DNA of 64,000 bases, taken from the NCBI RefSeq assembly GCF_003985125.1, contig NZ_ML133580.1, forward strand, positions 1 to 64,000, read 5' to 3'. Shown one piece after another: positions 41,821 through 51,390 of the stretch. Positions within the stretch are counted from its first letter, which is position 1. Each line of letters opens with the position of its first letter. The translations under genes were made by a program, and so were the position numbers. The notes under the pieces are model-generated. The model saw only the letters and a program-made list of their open reading frames with translations. It did not search any database and was not told where the DNA came from. The DNA is from Rhizobium phaseoli. Its GTDB lineage: Bacteria > Pseudomonadota > Alphaproteobacteria > Rhizobiales > Rhizobiaceae.

Positions 41821-42691
41821 ATGCCTTGGTTTTCGGCCGGTAGGTTTCGAAAATCGCTTCCAGGTTTCGCTGGTAGCTCTTCTGCACTTCGAGCCCGCTG
41901 TCGAACATGGCGTTCAGCATGTCGGTATAGCTCTCGGCAGCGGCTTTCGCCTCTTCCTTCGGCGCCTCCGGCGTCTTGGCCGCCGGTTGTTTGGCGGCTG
42001 GTTGTTTGGCCGCGGCCGGCTGGCCGAGCTCGGCCATCATCTCCTGGAAAGCCTTGGCGAAGGGATTGTCGAGGAACGGGTTCGGCTGAGGCGCCGGTTC
42101 CTGTTTCGGCATCGAGAACATCAGCTGCATCGCCTGCGTGAAGGGATTGTCGAAGATGCTCGGTTCCGGGGCCGCCTTCGGTTTCGGCGCAAAGCCGGTG
42201 CTCTCGAGCCATTTCTGAATGGTCTCGCCCATGGCCGTGTTGACAAAGGGGTTGACCGGCGAGGCCATCTGGCCGGTCGTCTGCTTGAACAGGCCGCCCA
42301 TCAGCGTGTCGGCCAGCACCGGCAGCATCTGCTTGTAGATATCCTGGCCGATGCCGGTCATCTGCGCTGCCTGGGCGGCGACCGCCCGCGAAACCTCTTT
42401 CGAGCCGAAGAGCTGGGCAAGGATGTTGTTGCCGTCGGAAATGCCTTCGGGCGTGAAAGCCCGGCTCATATCCTCGAAATAGCGCGCATAATTGCCGGAG
42501 GCGACGGCCTGCATCAGCCCGACGAAATCATAAGGATTGCTGGTGCTGCGCTTCAGGCCGGCGGAAAAGGCCGGCATCAGCGCCGCCATCGCCTTGGTCG
42601 CCTGTTCCTGCGCCAGGTTGAACTGCCGCGCAACCGCTTCCATCGCGGCGCCGTTCTGCGCCTGCATCATCATGTCGAAGAGTGGCAGCAT
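41819..42691 (-). CDS. DUF937-domain protein
   Basis: A 290-residue cytoplasmic protein. The N-terminal 170 residues are helical and match the DUF937 pattern (AVARQFNLAQEQATKAMAAL, FGSKEVSRAVAAQAAQMTGI). The middle has repeated short modules, and a low-complexity linker KQPAAKQPAAKTPEAPKEEA precedes a C-terminal helix (MFDSGLEVQKSYQRNLEAIF). Function unknown. It is transcribed toward the DUF1127 gene, with the shared terminator between. Confidence 0.75.
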   Translation of the reverse strand: MLPLFDMMMQAQNGAAMEAVARQFNLAQEQATKAMAALMPAFSAGLKRSTSNPYDFVGLMQAVASGNYARYFEDMSRAFTPEGISDGNNILAQLFGSKEVSRAVAAQAAQMTGIGQDIYKQMLPVLADTLMGGLFKQTTGQMASPVNPFVNTAMGETIQKWLESTGFAPKPKAAPEPSIFDNPFTQAMQLMFSMPKQEPAPQPNPFLDNPFAKAFQEMMAELGQPAAAKQPAAKQPAAKTPEAPKEEAKAAAESYTDMLNAMFDSGLEVQKSYQRNLEAIFETYRPKTKA

Positions 42692-42839
42692 GGAGGTCCC
42701 TTTCCCCGAGTCGTGACGCGTGTAATGCCACTATATCCGGAAAAGGTAATGTGCAAACGGCTTTTTGCTATAAGAACTTAAAGCCGTTACGGCAAACCTG
42801 TGCGGCGTTTTTCCGAACCCGATAAAAACCTGGGAAGGC

Positions 42840-44213
42840 TCAGTACTGATAGTCCTCGAAGACCGGCTCGACGGAGCCGTTCCAGCGGCCGTGATAGAGC
42901 GACAGCAGATCCTCGGCGAGCGTCGCCTTTTTGGCGAGCACCTCGTCGAGCGGCGCCAGGAAGATGCTTTCGTCCTGGCCTTCGCGGTTGAGCTTGCCGC
43001 GCGTCTTGAGGCCGGTTCTCGATATGCCGACCACCTCGCGCGCCACGTCGAGCAGCGCATGCCCGCGAAACTGAGCCTTCAGCCCTTCGGCGGGGACGGC
43101 GTCGCGCAGGGCAGCGACCTCGGCAAAGCTCCAATCCCTGGTCAGTTCGTCGGCAGCCTGAAGAGCCGCATCATCGTAGAGCAGGCCGACCCAGAAGGCC
43201 GGCAACGCGCAGATGCGCCGCCACGGACCGCCGTCGGCGCCGCGCATTTCGAGGAAACGCTTCAGCCTGACGTCGGGGAAGAGCGTCGAAAGATGGTTCG
43301 TCCAGTCGCCCATCGTCGGTGCCGGGTCGGCAACCTCGCCCTTCAGCGCCCCGTTCATGAACTGGCGGAAGGTGACATGGGTGCAATCATGATAGCGGCC
43401 GTCGCGGACGATGAAATACATCGGCACGTCGAGCGCCCATTCGGCATAGTCGCGGAAGCCGAAATCGTCGCGGAAGGTGAAATCGAGCAGGCCCGAGCGC
43501 TTATTGTCGACATCGCGCCAGATATCGCCGCGCCAGGAGAGCAACCCGTTCGGCTTGCCCTCGGTGAAGGGCGAGGATGCAAAGAGCGCGGTCGCCAAGG
43601 ATTGCAGCTTCATCGAAACGCGCATCTTCTGGCGCATGTCGGCTTCCGAGGAGAAATCGAGATTCACCTGGATCGTGCAGGTGCGGTACATCATGTCGAG
43701 ACCCTTGCTGCCGACCTTCGGCATGTAGCGGGTCATGATCTCGTAGCGCGATTTCGGCATTTGCGGCGTTTGTGCATAGGTCCATTTCGGACTGCCGCCG
43801 ATGCCGAGGAAGCGGATGCCCATCGGCTCGGCGATTTCGCGCAGCGTCGCCAGGTGCTGGTTCGATTCCCTACAGGTCTCATGGAGCGTTTCCAGCGGCG
43901 CGCCGGAGAGTTCGAACTGGCCGCCGGGCTCGATCGAGATCGCCCCCATGCCGCTCCGCTCGGCGAGGCCAATGATGTTGCCGCCGTCCATGATCGGCTC
44001 CCAGCCGCTCTTTTCCTGGAGGCCGGTAAGCAGGGCCGAAATGCTGGCATCGCCGAAATAGGGGACCGGGCTGTTGTCGGCGCGGAAGAAGGCGAATTTC
44101 TCGTGTTCGGTGCCGATCCGGAAGCGCTCCCGCGGCTTGTTGCCCGCGGCGATGTAATCGGTCAGATCCTGAACCGAAGAGAGCGGTGTCTGGTCGGTAG
44201 TGTCGCGGGCCAT
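42840..44213 (-). CDS. gshA: Glutamate-cysteine ligase, plant/alphaproteobacterial type
   Basis: A 457-residue enzyme making gamma-glutamylcysteine, the first step of glutathione. RIGTEHEKFAFF is the N-terminal ATP-grasp-like glutamate-site motif of the GCS2 branch; SIEPGGQFELSGAPLETLHE, NLDFSSEADMRQKMRVSMKL and RGADGGPWRRICALPAFWVG are highly typical. ATG 44213 is used. Length agrees with plant and rhizobial GshA. It is followed downstream, on the same strand, by the DUF937 gene. Confidence 0.92.
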   Translation of the reverse strand: MARDTTDQTPLSSVQDLTDYIAAGNKPRERFRIGTEHEKFAFFRADNSPVPYFGDASISALLTGLQEKSGWEPIMDGGNIIGLAERSGMGAISIEPGGQFELSGAPLETLHETCRESNQHLATLREIAEPMGIRFLGIGGSPKWTYAQTPQMPKSRYEIMTRYMPKVGSKGLDMMYRTCTIQVNLDFSSEADMRQKMRVSMKLQSLATALFASSPFTEGKPNGLLSWRGDIWRDVDNKRSGLLDFTFRDDFGFRDYAEWALDVPMYFIVRDGRYHDCTHVTFRQFMNGALKGEVADPAPTMGDWTNHLSTLFPDVRLKRFLEMRGADGGPWRRICALPAFWVGLLYDDAALQAADELTRDWSFAEVAALRDAVPAEGLKAQFRGHALLDVAREVVGISRTGLKTRGKLNREGQDESIFLAPLDEVLAKKATLAEDLLSLYHGRWNGSVEPVFEDYQY

Positions 44214-44360
44214 GCGGGTACCTGTATTCGAAAAAAGCGCCCAGGGGGCAGGGCAGCTGGAAGGCTGATTAGGACCCAAGTCACGTATGTTGCAAGTGAA
44301 ATTGTTTCAACGACGCATCAAAAAAATAGCAGCAATTTCCATGTCCACCCGTTTTCGCCG

Positions 44361-45098
44361 TCAGCTCCAGTCGCCGATCGCCGCCTGCACCACGGCGAGC
44401 GCCGCAACGGCCGCCGTATCGGCCCTGAGGATGCGCGGTCCGAGCGGAATGGCGGTGACGAAATCGAGGCTTCGAAGCCGCGCCCGTTCCTCTTCCGAAA
44501 AGCCGCCTTCCGGCCCGACGAGCAGCGCGAGATGTCTTTCCCGGATCGCCGACAGCACCGGCAGCGGGTTCTGCCCGGCGTCGCCCTCGTCGCAATAGAT
44601 GATGCGGCGCTCCTTCGGCCAGCGGTCGAGCAGATCGGAAAGCTTCACCGGCTCGGCGACATCGGGTATGCCGAGAACGCCGCATTGCTCGGCCGCCTCG
44701 ACAACATTGGCGCGCAGCTTGTCGAGATTGGTGATCTTGCCCTGCACATGCTGGGTCATAACCGGCTGCAGCAGCCCGGCGCCCATTTCCACCGCCTTCT
44801 GCACCAGGTAATCCATGCGGCCGACCTTGAGAGGCGCAAAGAGATAATGCAGGTCGCAGGGAGAGGGCTGCGGCCGCGTCTGTTCGATGGCCGTCAGCAG
44901 GATGCGTTTGCGCGTGGGGAAGCTGAGGCTGGCTTTCCACTCGCCGTCGCGGCCGTTGAAAAGCAGAATCTCGGCATCGGCCTCCATCCTCAGCACATTG
45001 GCGAGATAGTTGAACTGTTCGGCATTCGCCTCCACGACGGCGCCGGCAGAAAGCGGCGCGTCGACGAAGAGCCGTTGCATGCGGAAATTAGCGCGCAT
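44361..45098 (-). CDS. rsmE: 16S rRNA (uracil-1498 N3)-methyltransferase
   Basis: A 245-residue SPOUT methyltransferase. The C-terminal knot is visible in LLVGPEGGFSEEERARL and IPLGPRILRADTAAVAAL, and the mid-region ATPA-type pattern KAVEMGAGLLQPVMTQHVQG sits before it. It modifies U1498 in the decoding centre. ATG 45098 gives the family length. Same-strand order rsmE-gshA recurs in rhizobia. Confidence 0.93.
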   Translation of the reverse strand: MRANFRMQRLFVDAPLSAGAVVEANAEQFNYLANVLRMEADAEILLFNGRDGEWKASLSFPTRKRILLTAIEQTRPQPSPCDLHYLFAPLKVGRMDYLVQKAVEMGAGLLQPVMTQHVQGKITNLDKLRANVVEAAEQCGVLGIPDVAEPVKLSDLLDRWPKERRIIYCDEGDAGQNPLPVLSAIRERHLALLVGPEGGFSEEERARLRSLDFVTAIPLGPRILRADTAAVAALAVVQAAIGDWS

Positions 45099-45116
45099 TG
45101 AAAAACTCACGGGGTT

Positions 45117-45171
45117 CAGAGCATGATGCCGAAAAGCGTGAGCGGTTTTCGGACGACATCCTGTTCTAGAC
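45117..45171. repeat. Rhizobial-type palindromic intergenic repeat, copy 2
   Basis: It starts AGAGCATGATGCCGAAAAGC with core GTGAGCGGTTTTCGG and ends CATCCTGTTCTA. The left half matches copy 1 at 118, the right end matches the element at 179-230. It lies between pit and rsmE and its right end overlaps the last codons of the phosphate transporter gene. Confidence 0.7.
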
Positions 45172-46671
45172 GAAGAGCGCGAACATAGCCCAATAAATCG
45201 CGGCCGCAAGCGTTGCGGAGACCGGCACGGTGATGATCCAGGCGGCGACGATCGTCATGAAATGCGAGCGGCGCACGAGATAGCGCCGGCGCCTCTCGTG
45301 GATGTTCGGCTCTTCCGGCTCGTCGATATCGAAGCTCTCGGCCTTGCGCCTGATATAGGCGATACGGCGCTTCGAACGGCGGGTGTACCATTCGCGGAAG
45401 AAGCCGACGCCGAAGACGGCGCCGACTGCGATATGCGTGGTGCTGACCGGCAGGCCGAGCCAGGAGGCGACGATGACGGTGAAAGCGGTCGACAATGCGA
45501 CGCAATAGGCCCGCATCGGATTGAGCTTGGTGATCTCCTCGCCGACCAGGCGGATCAGCCGCGGTCCGAACAGCAGCAGCCCGACGGAGATGCCGAAGGC
45601 GCCGATCAGCATCACCCAGAGCGGCGGATGCCCGACGCTGCCGTCGCTGCCGAAGCCGATGCCGACCGAATGGACGATCGCCGAAAGCGGCCCGACCGCG
45701 TTCGAAACATCGTTTGCGCCATGTGCGAAGGACAGCAGCGCCGCCGAGCCGATCAGCGGCAGCCGAAACAGCACCCGCAGCGAGCTGTTGCGGTTTTCGA
45801 GATCCCGCGCCTGGGCGAAAACGAGCGGCCGGGCGGCAAGCCACGTGACCAGCCCGAGGCCGATGCCGATAAGGATGATGGTCAAAGACGGAAACCGGCC
45901 GACGGGTGACAGCTGCAGCACCATATAGGCCATGAAGCCGCCGGCCATCACCGCGACCAGCACCGGCACCCAGCGCCGAGCCGCCGCGACCTTGTCGTCG
46001 CGATAGATGATGAGGGTCTTGACGAGGTAGAGCAGGCCGGCCGCGATCAGCCCTCCGATCAGCGGCGAGGTGATCCAGCTCGAGGTGATCTCCAGCATCA
46101 CCCGCCAATTCACCGGCTCCGTGCCGACGGCTGAAATACCGGCGCCGATCACTGCGCCGACGATCGCATGGGTGGTGGAAACCGGCGCGTTCATCCAGGT
46201 GGCAAGATTGATCCAGAGGGCCGCCGCCATCAGCGCCGCCATCATGATCCAGCCAAGCATCGCCTGCGGCACCTGGACGGCGTCGACGATGTTGGAGGAA
46301 ATCGTCTTGACGACCTCGCCGCCGCCGATCGTGGCGCCGAGGACTTCGAAAACCGCGGCGATGACGAGCGCCTGGCCCATCGTCATGGCGCGTGCGCCGA
46401 CGGCCGCACCGACATTGTTGGTCACGTCGTTGGCGCCGATATTCATCGCCATGTAGCCGGCAAGGGCGGCGGCCGCCACGATAAGCACCGCTCCCGGGCG
46501 GTCGAACACGTAGACACCGGCAAAGATCATCGTCAGGCCGACGAAGATCAGCCCGAGGCCAGGCGCCACCAGCCGCCGCAAGACGTGCTTTGCCACATCC
46601 TCGGCATGGGTAATCTTGGCGAGGTCCTTGTCGAGCGTGCGTTTGGTGAGGACGGCGGGACGGGGCGGCAT
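45166..46671 (-). CDS. pit: PiT-family inorganic phosphate transporter
   Basis: A 501-residue cation-coupled phosphate permease with about ten transmembrane helices and two PiT signatures, AMNIGANDVTNNVGAAVGAR and SFAHGANDVSNAVGPLSAIV. A cytoplasmic loop follows AWLGLPVSTTHIAVGAVFG. ATG 46671 is preceded by GGAAAAAAGA; a TTG start 12 bases earlier is less likely. Low-affinity uptake is expected. No PhoU-like partner lies adjacent, in contrast to many rhizobial pit operons. Confidence 0.9.
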   Translation of the reverse strand: MPPRPAVLTKRTLDKDLAKITHAEDVAKHVLRRLVAPGLGLIFVGLTMIFAGVYVFDRPGAVLIVAAAALAGYMAMNIGANDVTNNVGAAVGARAMTMGQALVIAAVFEVLGATIGGGEVVKTISSNIVDAVQVPQAMLGWIMMAALMAAALWINLATWMNAPVSTTHAIVGAVIGAGISAVGTEPVNWRVMLEITSSWITSPLIGGLIAAGLLYLVKTLIIYRDDKVAAARRWVPVLVAVMAGGFMAYMVLQLSPVGRFPSLTIILIGIGLGLVTWLAARPLVFAQARDLENRNSSLRVLFRLPLIGSAALLSFAHGANDVSNAVGPLSAIVHSVGIGFGSDGSVGHPPLWVMLIGAFGISVGLLLFGPRLIRLVGEEITKLNPMRAYCVALSTAFTVIVASWLGLPVSTTHIAVGAVFGVGFFREWYTRRSKRRIAYIRRKAESFDIDEPEEPNIHERRRRYLVRRSHFMTIVAAWIITVPVSATLAAAIYWAMFALFV

Positions 46672-46733
46672 TCTTTTTTCCAAGTATGAATCTGCTTTTA
46701 CGCTGCCTTTCTAGCAGCGCAAGATGGCAGGAT

Positions 46734-47279
46734 TCATTCCGCCGGAATTTGCTTTGCCGCTGGAGCCTGTTGCTTTGACGCTTTCGGCGAGAGCCTGTCG
46801 CTCATCTTTCGCTTGAAGGCGAGGAGAAGGCCGCGCAGCTCCGGTTCGCGCACACGCCCGGCTGCTTCGTCGAGCGAGACCCATTCGATGCGGCGCTCGC
46901 CCTTTTCTTTGAAGTTCTTCACCATCTCGGTGACTTCGAGCGCATAGACCTGCACCTTGCAGACCACCTGCACCCCATCGCGCAGCACCTTCGGATAGGT
47001 GTAGGCGCCGAGCGTCTCCGTTTCGGCGACGCCGCGGACACCGGCTTCCTCCAAGGCTTCCTGCGCGGCGACCTCATGCGCGCATTTTCCGGTCATCGGC
47101 CAGCCCTTGGGAATGACCCAGCGGCCGGTGTCGCGGCTCGTCATCAGGAGCACCTCGACCTCACCGCTCTTCTTTTTTACCCGGTAACAGATCGCACCAT
47201 ATTGCTGCCGCGGCGGCCGCCGGAACATCAGTTGCAAATCGGATGCCAATCGGGCGAGAAGAGTCAATTGTCGGGTCAC
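46734..47279 (-). CDS. NUDIX hydrolase
   Basis: A 181-residue protein with the Nudix box in GKCAHEVAAQEALEEAGVRG and flanking QYGAICYRVKKKSGEVEVLL. It would hydrolyse a nucleoside diphosphate linked to X, substrate unknown; relatives include diphosphoinositol polyphosphate or ADP-ribose pyrophosphatase-like enzymes. GTG at 47279 is the annotated start; an ATG at 47228 (MFRRPPRQQYGAI) is a reasonable alternative. The C-terminus is a basic, alanine/glutamine-rich tail. Confidence 0.85.
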   Translation of the reverse strand: MTRQLTLLARLASDLQLMFRRPPRQQYGAICYRVKKKSGEVEVLLMTSRDTGRWVIPKGWPMTGKCAHEVAAQEALEEAGVRGVAETETLGAYTYPKVLRDGVQVVCKVQVYALEVTEMVKNFKEKGERRIEWVSLDEAAGRVREPELRGLLLAFKRKMSDRLSPKASKQQAPAAKQIPAE

Positions 47280-47578
47280 CTTTACAGTGGTTGTTAGGAA
47301 TCACTCATATACGTTACATGTATCATGGAAAGCTTACGCAATCCAAAAGTCGCGAGGACGGTCCGAAACGCGGTGTGATCGCTGTTCATAGGGGAAGTCG
47401 AGCTGGGGCTGGCTCGAAAAACCGTCACGTCCTGTCTCTAATGCGTCATGTTGCACAGGTGTACAATATGAGCCCGTCATGCCCCCTAATCAACGGCGGC
47501 GCCAATTGTTCCAACAGGATTTTTGTAAATGTGGCAACTATACCTCGCCTTCGCGCGGGGCGGGGCGTCTCCACGCAA

Positions 47579-48475
47579 TCAGCGCTCCCAATAGGGAGCC
47601 GGGCCGTAAATCTCGGTGAGATAGTCGATGAACAGCCGCACCTTGGCGGGCAGGAACTGCCGGCTGGGATAGACGGCCGACAGCGTGACATTGTGCGAGC
47701 CCTCATAGGCCGGCAGCACCTGCACAAGGCGGCCGGCCTTGAGCTCTTCGCCGATATCCCAGGTGGAGCGAAGCGCGATCCCGAGGCCCGATATGACAGC
47801 CTCGCGGATCACTTCGCTGGAGTTGGTGATCAGCATGCCTTCCGGCCGCAGGCTGAGCGCCCCTTCCGGCCCTGTCAGCCGCCATGCGTCGCCATTATGC
47901 GCCGGCAGGCAGTGGTGGTGTTTCAGATCGTCGATATCCCTCGGCTCACCATGCACCGCCAGATAATCCGGCGAGGCGCAGAGCAGCCGGCGCACCGGCG
48001 CCAGCCGCCGGGCGACGAGGCTGGAATCGGTCAGTTCGGCGATGCGGATTGCCAGATCGAAGCCGCCGCCGATGATGTCGCTGAATTCGTCGGTCAGCAC
48101 CAGGTTGATCGCAAGGTCCGGATGGGCCTGCATGAACGCTTTCAGGTGCGGCGCGATATGCATGCGGCCGAAGGAGGTCGGCGCCGAAACCTTGAGCGTC
48201 CCGTGCATTTGCGCCGAGCGGCCGGAAATGTAAAATTCAGCCTCCTCCAGACCGGCGAGGATGCCAAGAACGCGATCGTAGAAACCCTGGCCGGCCTCCG
48301 TCAGCGAAATCTGCCGCGTCGTGCGCTGTAAAAGCCGGGTGCCGAGCCGATCCTCCAGCCGCTTGATCCGTTTGGAAACGACCGCAGGGGAAAAGCCGAG
48401 CATGCGCCCGGCGAGCGACATGCTTCCCGTCGAGACGACCTTGGCAAAGATTTCGAGATCACCCAGATTGGTCAT
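47579..48475 (-). CDS. LysR-family regulator divergent from glcDEF
   Basis: A 298-residue LTTR. Helix-turn-helix is LGDLEIFAKVVSTGSMSLAG followed by RMLGFSPAVVSKRIKRLE. Effector domain residues 90-290 follow the CrgA/DsdC-like branch (GTLKVSAPTSFGRMHIAPHL). It sits 158 bases from the glcD start in opposite orientation, so control of glycolate oxidase genes is likely though the usual GlcC is of the GntR family. Confidence 0.85.
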   Translation of the reverse strand: MTNLGDLEIFAKVVSTGSMSLAGRMLGFSPAVVSKRIKRLEDRLGTRLLQRTTRQISLTEAGQGFYDRVLGILAGLEEAEFYISGRSAQMHGTLKVSAPTSFGRMHIAPHLKAFMQAHPDLAINLVLTDEFSDIIGGGFDLAIRIAELTDSSLVARRLAPVRRLLCASPDYLAVHGEPRDIDDLKHHHCLPAHNGDAWRLTGPEGALSLRPEGMLITNSSEVIREAVISGLGIALRSTWDIGEELKAGRLVQVLPAYEGSHNVTLSAVYPSRQFLPAKVRLFIDYLTEIYGPAPYWER

Positions 48476-48633
48476 AAGCTCTTGTTACATTTTCTCTTTC
48501 CGGCATAAGTGCTTAGCATTTGCGCCACTATTGGGAAAGTGCTAAGCCGGGCCTGCGGCGGCAGGGAGGATCCGACACCCGTTCCCGCCGTCGTCTTCCC
48601 GTCGTCATCTTTCGGGAGGCCAGGGAGAAGGCC

Positions 48634-50073
48634 ATGTCCGACGCCATTCCGTTTCTTGCGCCCCGCGCCGATGTCCTGGCCCGGCGCTCTCAAATCGTCG
48701 CCGATCTTACCGATCTGCTGCCGCCGGAATGCCTGGTGCATGAGGCGCGCGAGCTGGTACCCTTCGAGACCGACGCCTTCGTTTCCTATCGCCGCCTGCC
48801 GCTCGCCGTCGCCCTGCCGCGCACCACGGCCGAGGTTTCGGCCGTCATGCGTTATTGCCATCGCTACGGCGTTCCCGTCGTGCCGCGCGGCGCCGGCACA
48901 TCGCTGTCCGGCGGCGCCATTCCGCAGGAGGATGCCGTCGTGCTCGGCCTGTCGAAGATGAACCGCATCCTCGAGATCGATCTGCCCAACCGCGTCGCCG
49001 TGGTGCAGGCCGGCGTGACCAATCTCAATATCTCCGAGTCGGTGTCGGCGGACGGGTTTTTCTATGCGCCCGACCCGAGTTCGCAGCTTGCCTGCACCAT
49101 CGGCGGCAATATCGGCATGAATTCCGGCGGCGCCCACTGTCTGAAATACGGTGTGACGACCAACAATCTGCTCGGCGTACGGATGGTGCTGGTCGACGGC
49201 ACGGTAATCGAGCTCGGCGGCAAGGCGCTGGATGCGGGCGGCTATGACCTGCTTGGCCTCGTCTGCGGCCATGAAGGCCAACTCGGCATCGTCACCGAGG
49301 CGACGGTGCGGCTGATCGCCAAGCCCGAAGGCGCGCGCCCGGTGCTCTTCGGCTTCGAGAGCTCGGAAGAGGCCGGCGCCTGCGTCGCCGATGTCATCGC
49401 CGCCGGCATCATCCCCGTTGCGATCGAATTCATGGACAAGCCGGCGATCGAGATCTGCGAGGCTTTCGCCCATGCCGGCTATCCCCTCGATGTCGGCGCG
49501 CTGCTGATCGTCGAGGTCGAGGGATCGGAGGCGGAAATGGACGCCATGTTGAAGGACGTGGTCGACATCGCCCGCAGGCGCGGCGTGAAGACCGTGCGCG
49601 AATGCCAGTCCGCCACCGAGGCGGCGCTGATCTGGAAGGGCCGGAAATCCGCCTTCGGCGCCACCGGCCGCATCGCCGATTATATCTGCATGGATGGTAC
49701 CGTGCCGCTCAGCCAGCTCTCGCACGTGCTGAAGAAGACCGCCGAAATCGTCGATCACTATGGCCTGCGCGTCGCCAACGTCTTCCATGCCGGCGACGGC
49801 AACATGCACCCGCTGATCCTCTTCAATGCCAACGATCCCGACGATGCCGCCCGTGCCGAAGCCGCCGGCAACGATATCCTCAAGTTGTGCGTCGACGCCG
49901 GCGGCTGCCTCACCGGCGAGCATGGCGTGGGCATCGAAAAGCGCGACCTGATGCGGCACCAGTATTCAGAGGCCGACCTCGCCCAGCAGATGGCGGTGCG
50001 CGCTGCCTTCGATCCCGGCTGGCTGCTCAACCCGTCGAAGGTCTTTCCGCTGGAAGGACGCCCGGCCGCATGA
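48634..50073 (+). CDS. glcD: Glycolate oxidase FAD subunit GlcD
   Basis: A 479-residue FAD-linked oxidase (VAO/PCMH fold). PCMH motif: VPVVPRGAGTSLSGGAIPQE, then DPSSQLACTIGGNIGMNSGG and ending GCLTGEHGVGIEKRDLM. It oxidises glycolate to glyoxylate as the catalytic subunit of the membrane GlcDEF complex. ATG 48634 lies behind GGGAGGCCAGGGAGAAGG. The stop overlaps glcE (ATGA). Confidence 0.92.
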   Translation: MSDAIPFLAPRADVLARRSQIVADLTDLLPPECLVHEARELVPFETDAFVSYRRLPLAVALPRTTAEVSAVMRYCHRYGVPVVPRGAGTSLSGGAIPQEDAVVLGLSKMNRILEIDLPNRVAVVQAGVTNLNISESVSADGFFYAPDPSSQLACTIGGNIGMNSGGAHCLKYGVTTNNLLGVRMVLVDGTVIELGGKALDAGGYDLLGLVCGHEGQLGIVTEATVRLIAKPEGARPVLFGFESSEEAGACVADVIAAGIIPVAIEFMDKPAIEICEAFAHAGYPLDVGALLIVEVEGSEAEMDAMLKDVVDIARRRGVKTVRECQSATEAALIWKGRKSAFGATGRIADYICMDGTVPLSQLSHVLKKTAEIVDHYGLRVANVFHAGDGNMHPLILFNANDPDDAARAEAAGNDILKLCVDAGGCLTGEHGVGIEKRDLMRHQYSEADLAQQMAVRAAFDPGWLLNPSKVFPLEGRPAA

Positions 50074-51269
50074 TCGATCTGATGCCGACGAGCGAGGAAC
50101 AGGCGGCGGCGATCGTCCGCGCCCATGCGCAGATGAACCGGCCACTCGCGATCTGCGGCGGCGATACGCGCTCGGGGTTCGGCAACGCCGTTGCCGCCGA
50201 AGACCGGCTGCGATCGACCAGGCTTTCCGGCATCATCGCCTACAATCCCGGCGAGATGGTCATGACAGCCCGTTCGGGTACGCCGCTTGCCGAGGTCGAG
50301 GGGGCGCTGTCCGAAAATGGCCAGACGCTTGCCTTCGAGCCGATGGATCATCGCCCCATTATGGCCAGGTCGGGCGAGCCGACCATCGGCGGCGTCTTTG
50401 CCGCCAATGTCTCTGGCCCGCGCCGCCTCATCGCGGGCGCTGCCCGCGACAGTTTGCTCGGCGTGCGCTTCGTCAACGGCAGCGGCGAGATCATCAAGGC
50501 CGGCGGCAGGGTGATGAAGAATGTCACCGGCCTCGATCTCGTCAAGCTGATCGCCGGATCGCACGGCACGCTGGGTTTTCTGACTGAAGTCACCTTCCGC
50601 GTGCCGCCGCGCCCGAAGACGGAACGGACGGTGGTTCTATCAGGCCTCAACGATGCCGAAGCGGCCAGCGCCATGGCGACGGCGATGGCGCTGCCGGTCG
50701 AAGTCTCGGGTGCGGCCCATCTGCCTTTGACGGTGACGTGGAAATTCCTCGCCGGCAAATTGCCCGAGGGCGAGGCGACGGTTCTGCGCATCGAGGGCTT
50801 GGCTGGCTCTGTCGAGGTGCGCGTCGAAAAGCTTGCGGCGGCAATGTCCGCCTTCGCCACGGTCACGCAGCTGGATGAGAGGGAAAGCCAGAGGCTTTGG
50901 CGGGAAATCCGCGATGTGCTGCCTTATGCTGACGGCACGGGGCGGCCGGTCTGGCGCGTCTCGGTCGCCCCCGGCACCGGCCATCAGCTCGTCGCGGCGC
51001 TCCGTCTCGAAGCCGGCGTCGATGCCTTTTATGATTGGCAAGGCGGCCTCGTCTGGATGCGCATGGAAGCGGAGCCGGAGGCCGAACTGATCCGCCGCTT
51101 CGTCAAAGGGCTCGGCGGTGGTCATGCGACGCTGATCCGCGCCTCCGTTGCGGCAAGGGCGGCGACCGCCGCCTTTCATCCGGAGCCCGAGGCGGTGGCG
51201 ATGTTGTCGCGGCGGGTGAAGGAGAAGTTCGATCCGGCGGGGATATTGAATCCGGGGAAAATGGGGTGA
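50070..51269 (+). CDS. glcE: Glycolate oxidase FAD subunit GlcE
   Basis: A 399-residue FAD-binding partner of GlcD. The N-terminal FAD_binding_4 half has LAICGGDTRSGFGNAVAAED, GEPTIGGVFAANVSGPRRL and SHGTLGFLTEVTF. The C-terminal part ends in RRVKEKFDPAGILNPGKMG. It is translationally coupled to glcD. A repeat element lies between it and glcF. Confidence 0.9.
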   Translation: MIDLMPTSEEQAAAIVRAHAQMNRPLAICGGDTRSGFGNAVAAEDRLRSTRLSGIIAYNPGEMVMTARSGTPLAEVEGALSENGQTLAFEPMDHRPIMARSGEPTIGGVFAANVSGPRRLIAGAARDSLLGVRFVNGSGEIIKAGGRVMKNVTGLDLVKLIAGSHGTLGFLTEVTFRVPPRPKTERTVVLSGLNDAEAASAMATAMALPVEVSGAAHLPLTVTWKFLAGKLPEGEATVLRIEGLAGSVEVRVEKLAAAMSAFATVTQLDERESQRLWREIRDVLPYADGTGRPVWRVSVAPGTGHQLVAALRLEAGVDAFYDWQGGLVWMRMEAEPEAELIRRFVKGLGGGHATLIRASVAARAATAAFHPEPEAVAMLSRRVKEKFDPAGILNPGKMG

Positions 51270-51289
51270 GAAGATGAGTCTGCGTCTGG

Positions 51290-51345
51290 GTTACCCCCCT
51301 CTGTCCTGCCGGACATCTCCCCCACAAGGGGGGAGATCAGATGGG
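51290..51345. repeat. Palindromic repeat between glcE and glcF
   Basis: ATCTCCCCC (51315-51323) and GGGGGAGAT (51329-51337) form a perfect 9-bp hairpin, preceded by CTGTCCTGCCGGAC. It belongs to a repeat type different from the copies with the GTGAGCGGTTT core. It lies inside an operon, in the only long gap of glcDEF. Confidence 0.6.
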
Positions 51346-51390
51346 GGTATCCCCGGCACAACGCCCCTCCAAATGCGGAGGCCCCGCTAG

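Noticed and set aside
42891..45101. Plus-strand open frame of over 700 codons opposite gshA and rsmE
   Set aside because: Antisense shadow with no recognisable domain; it spans two proven genes and their spacer.
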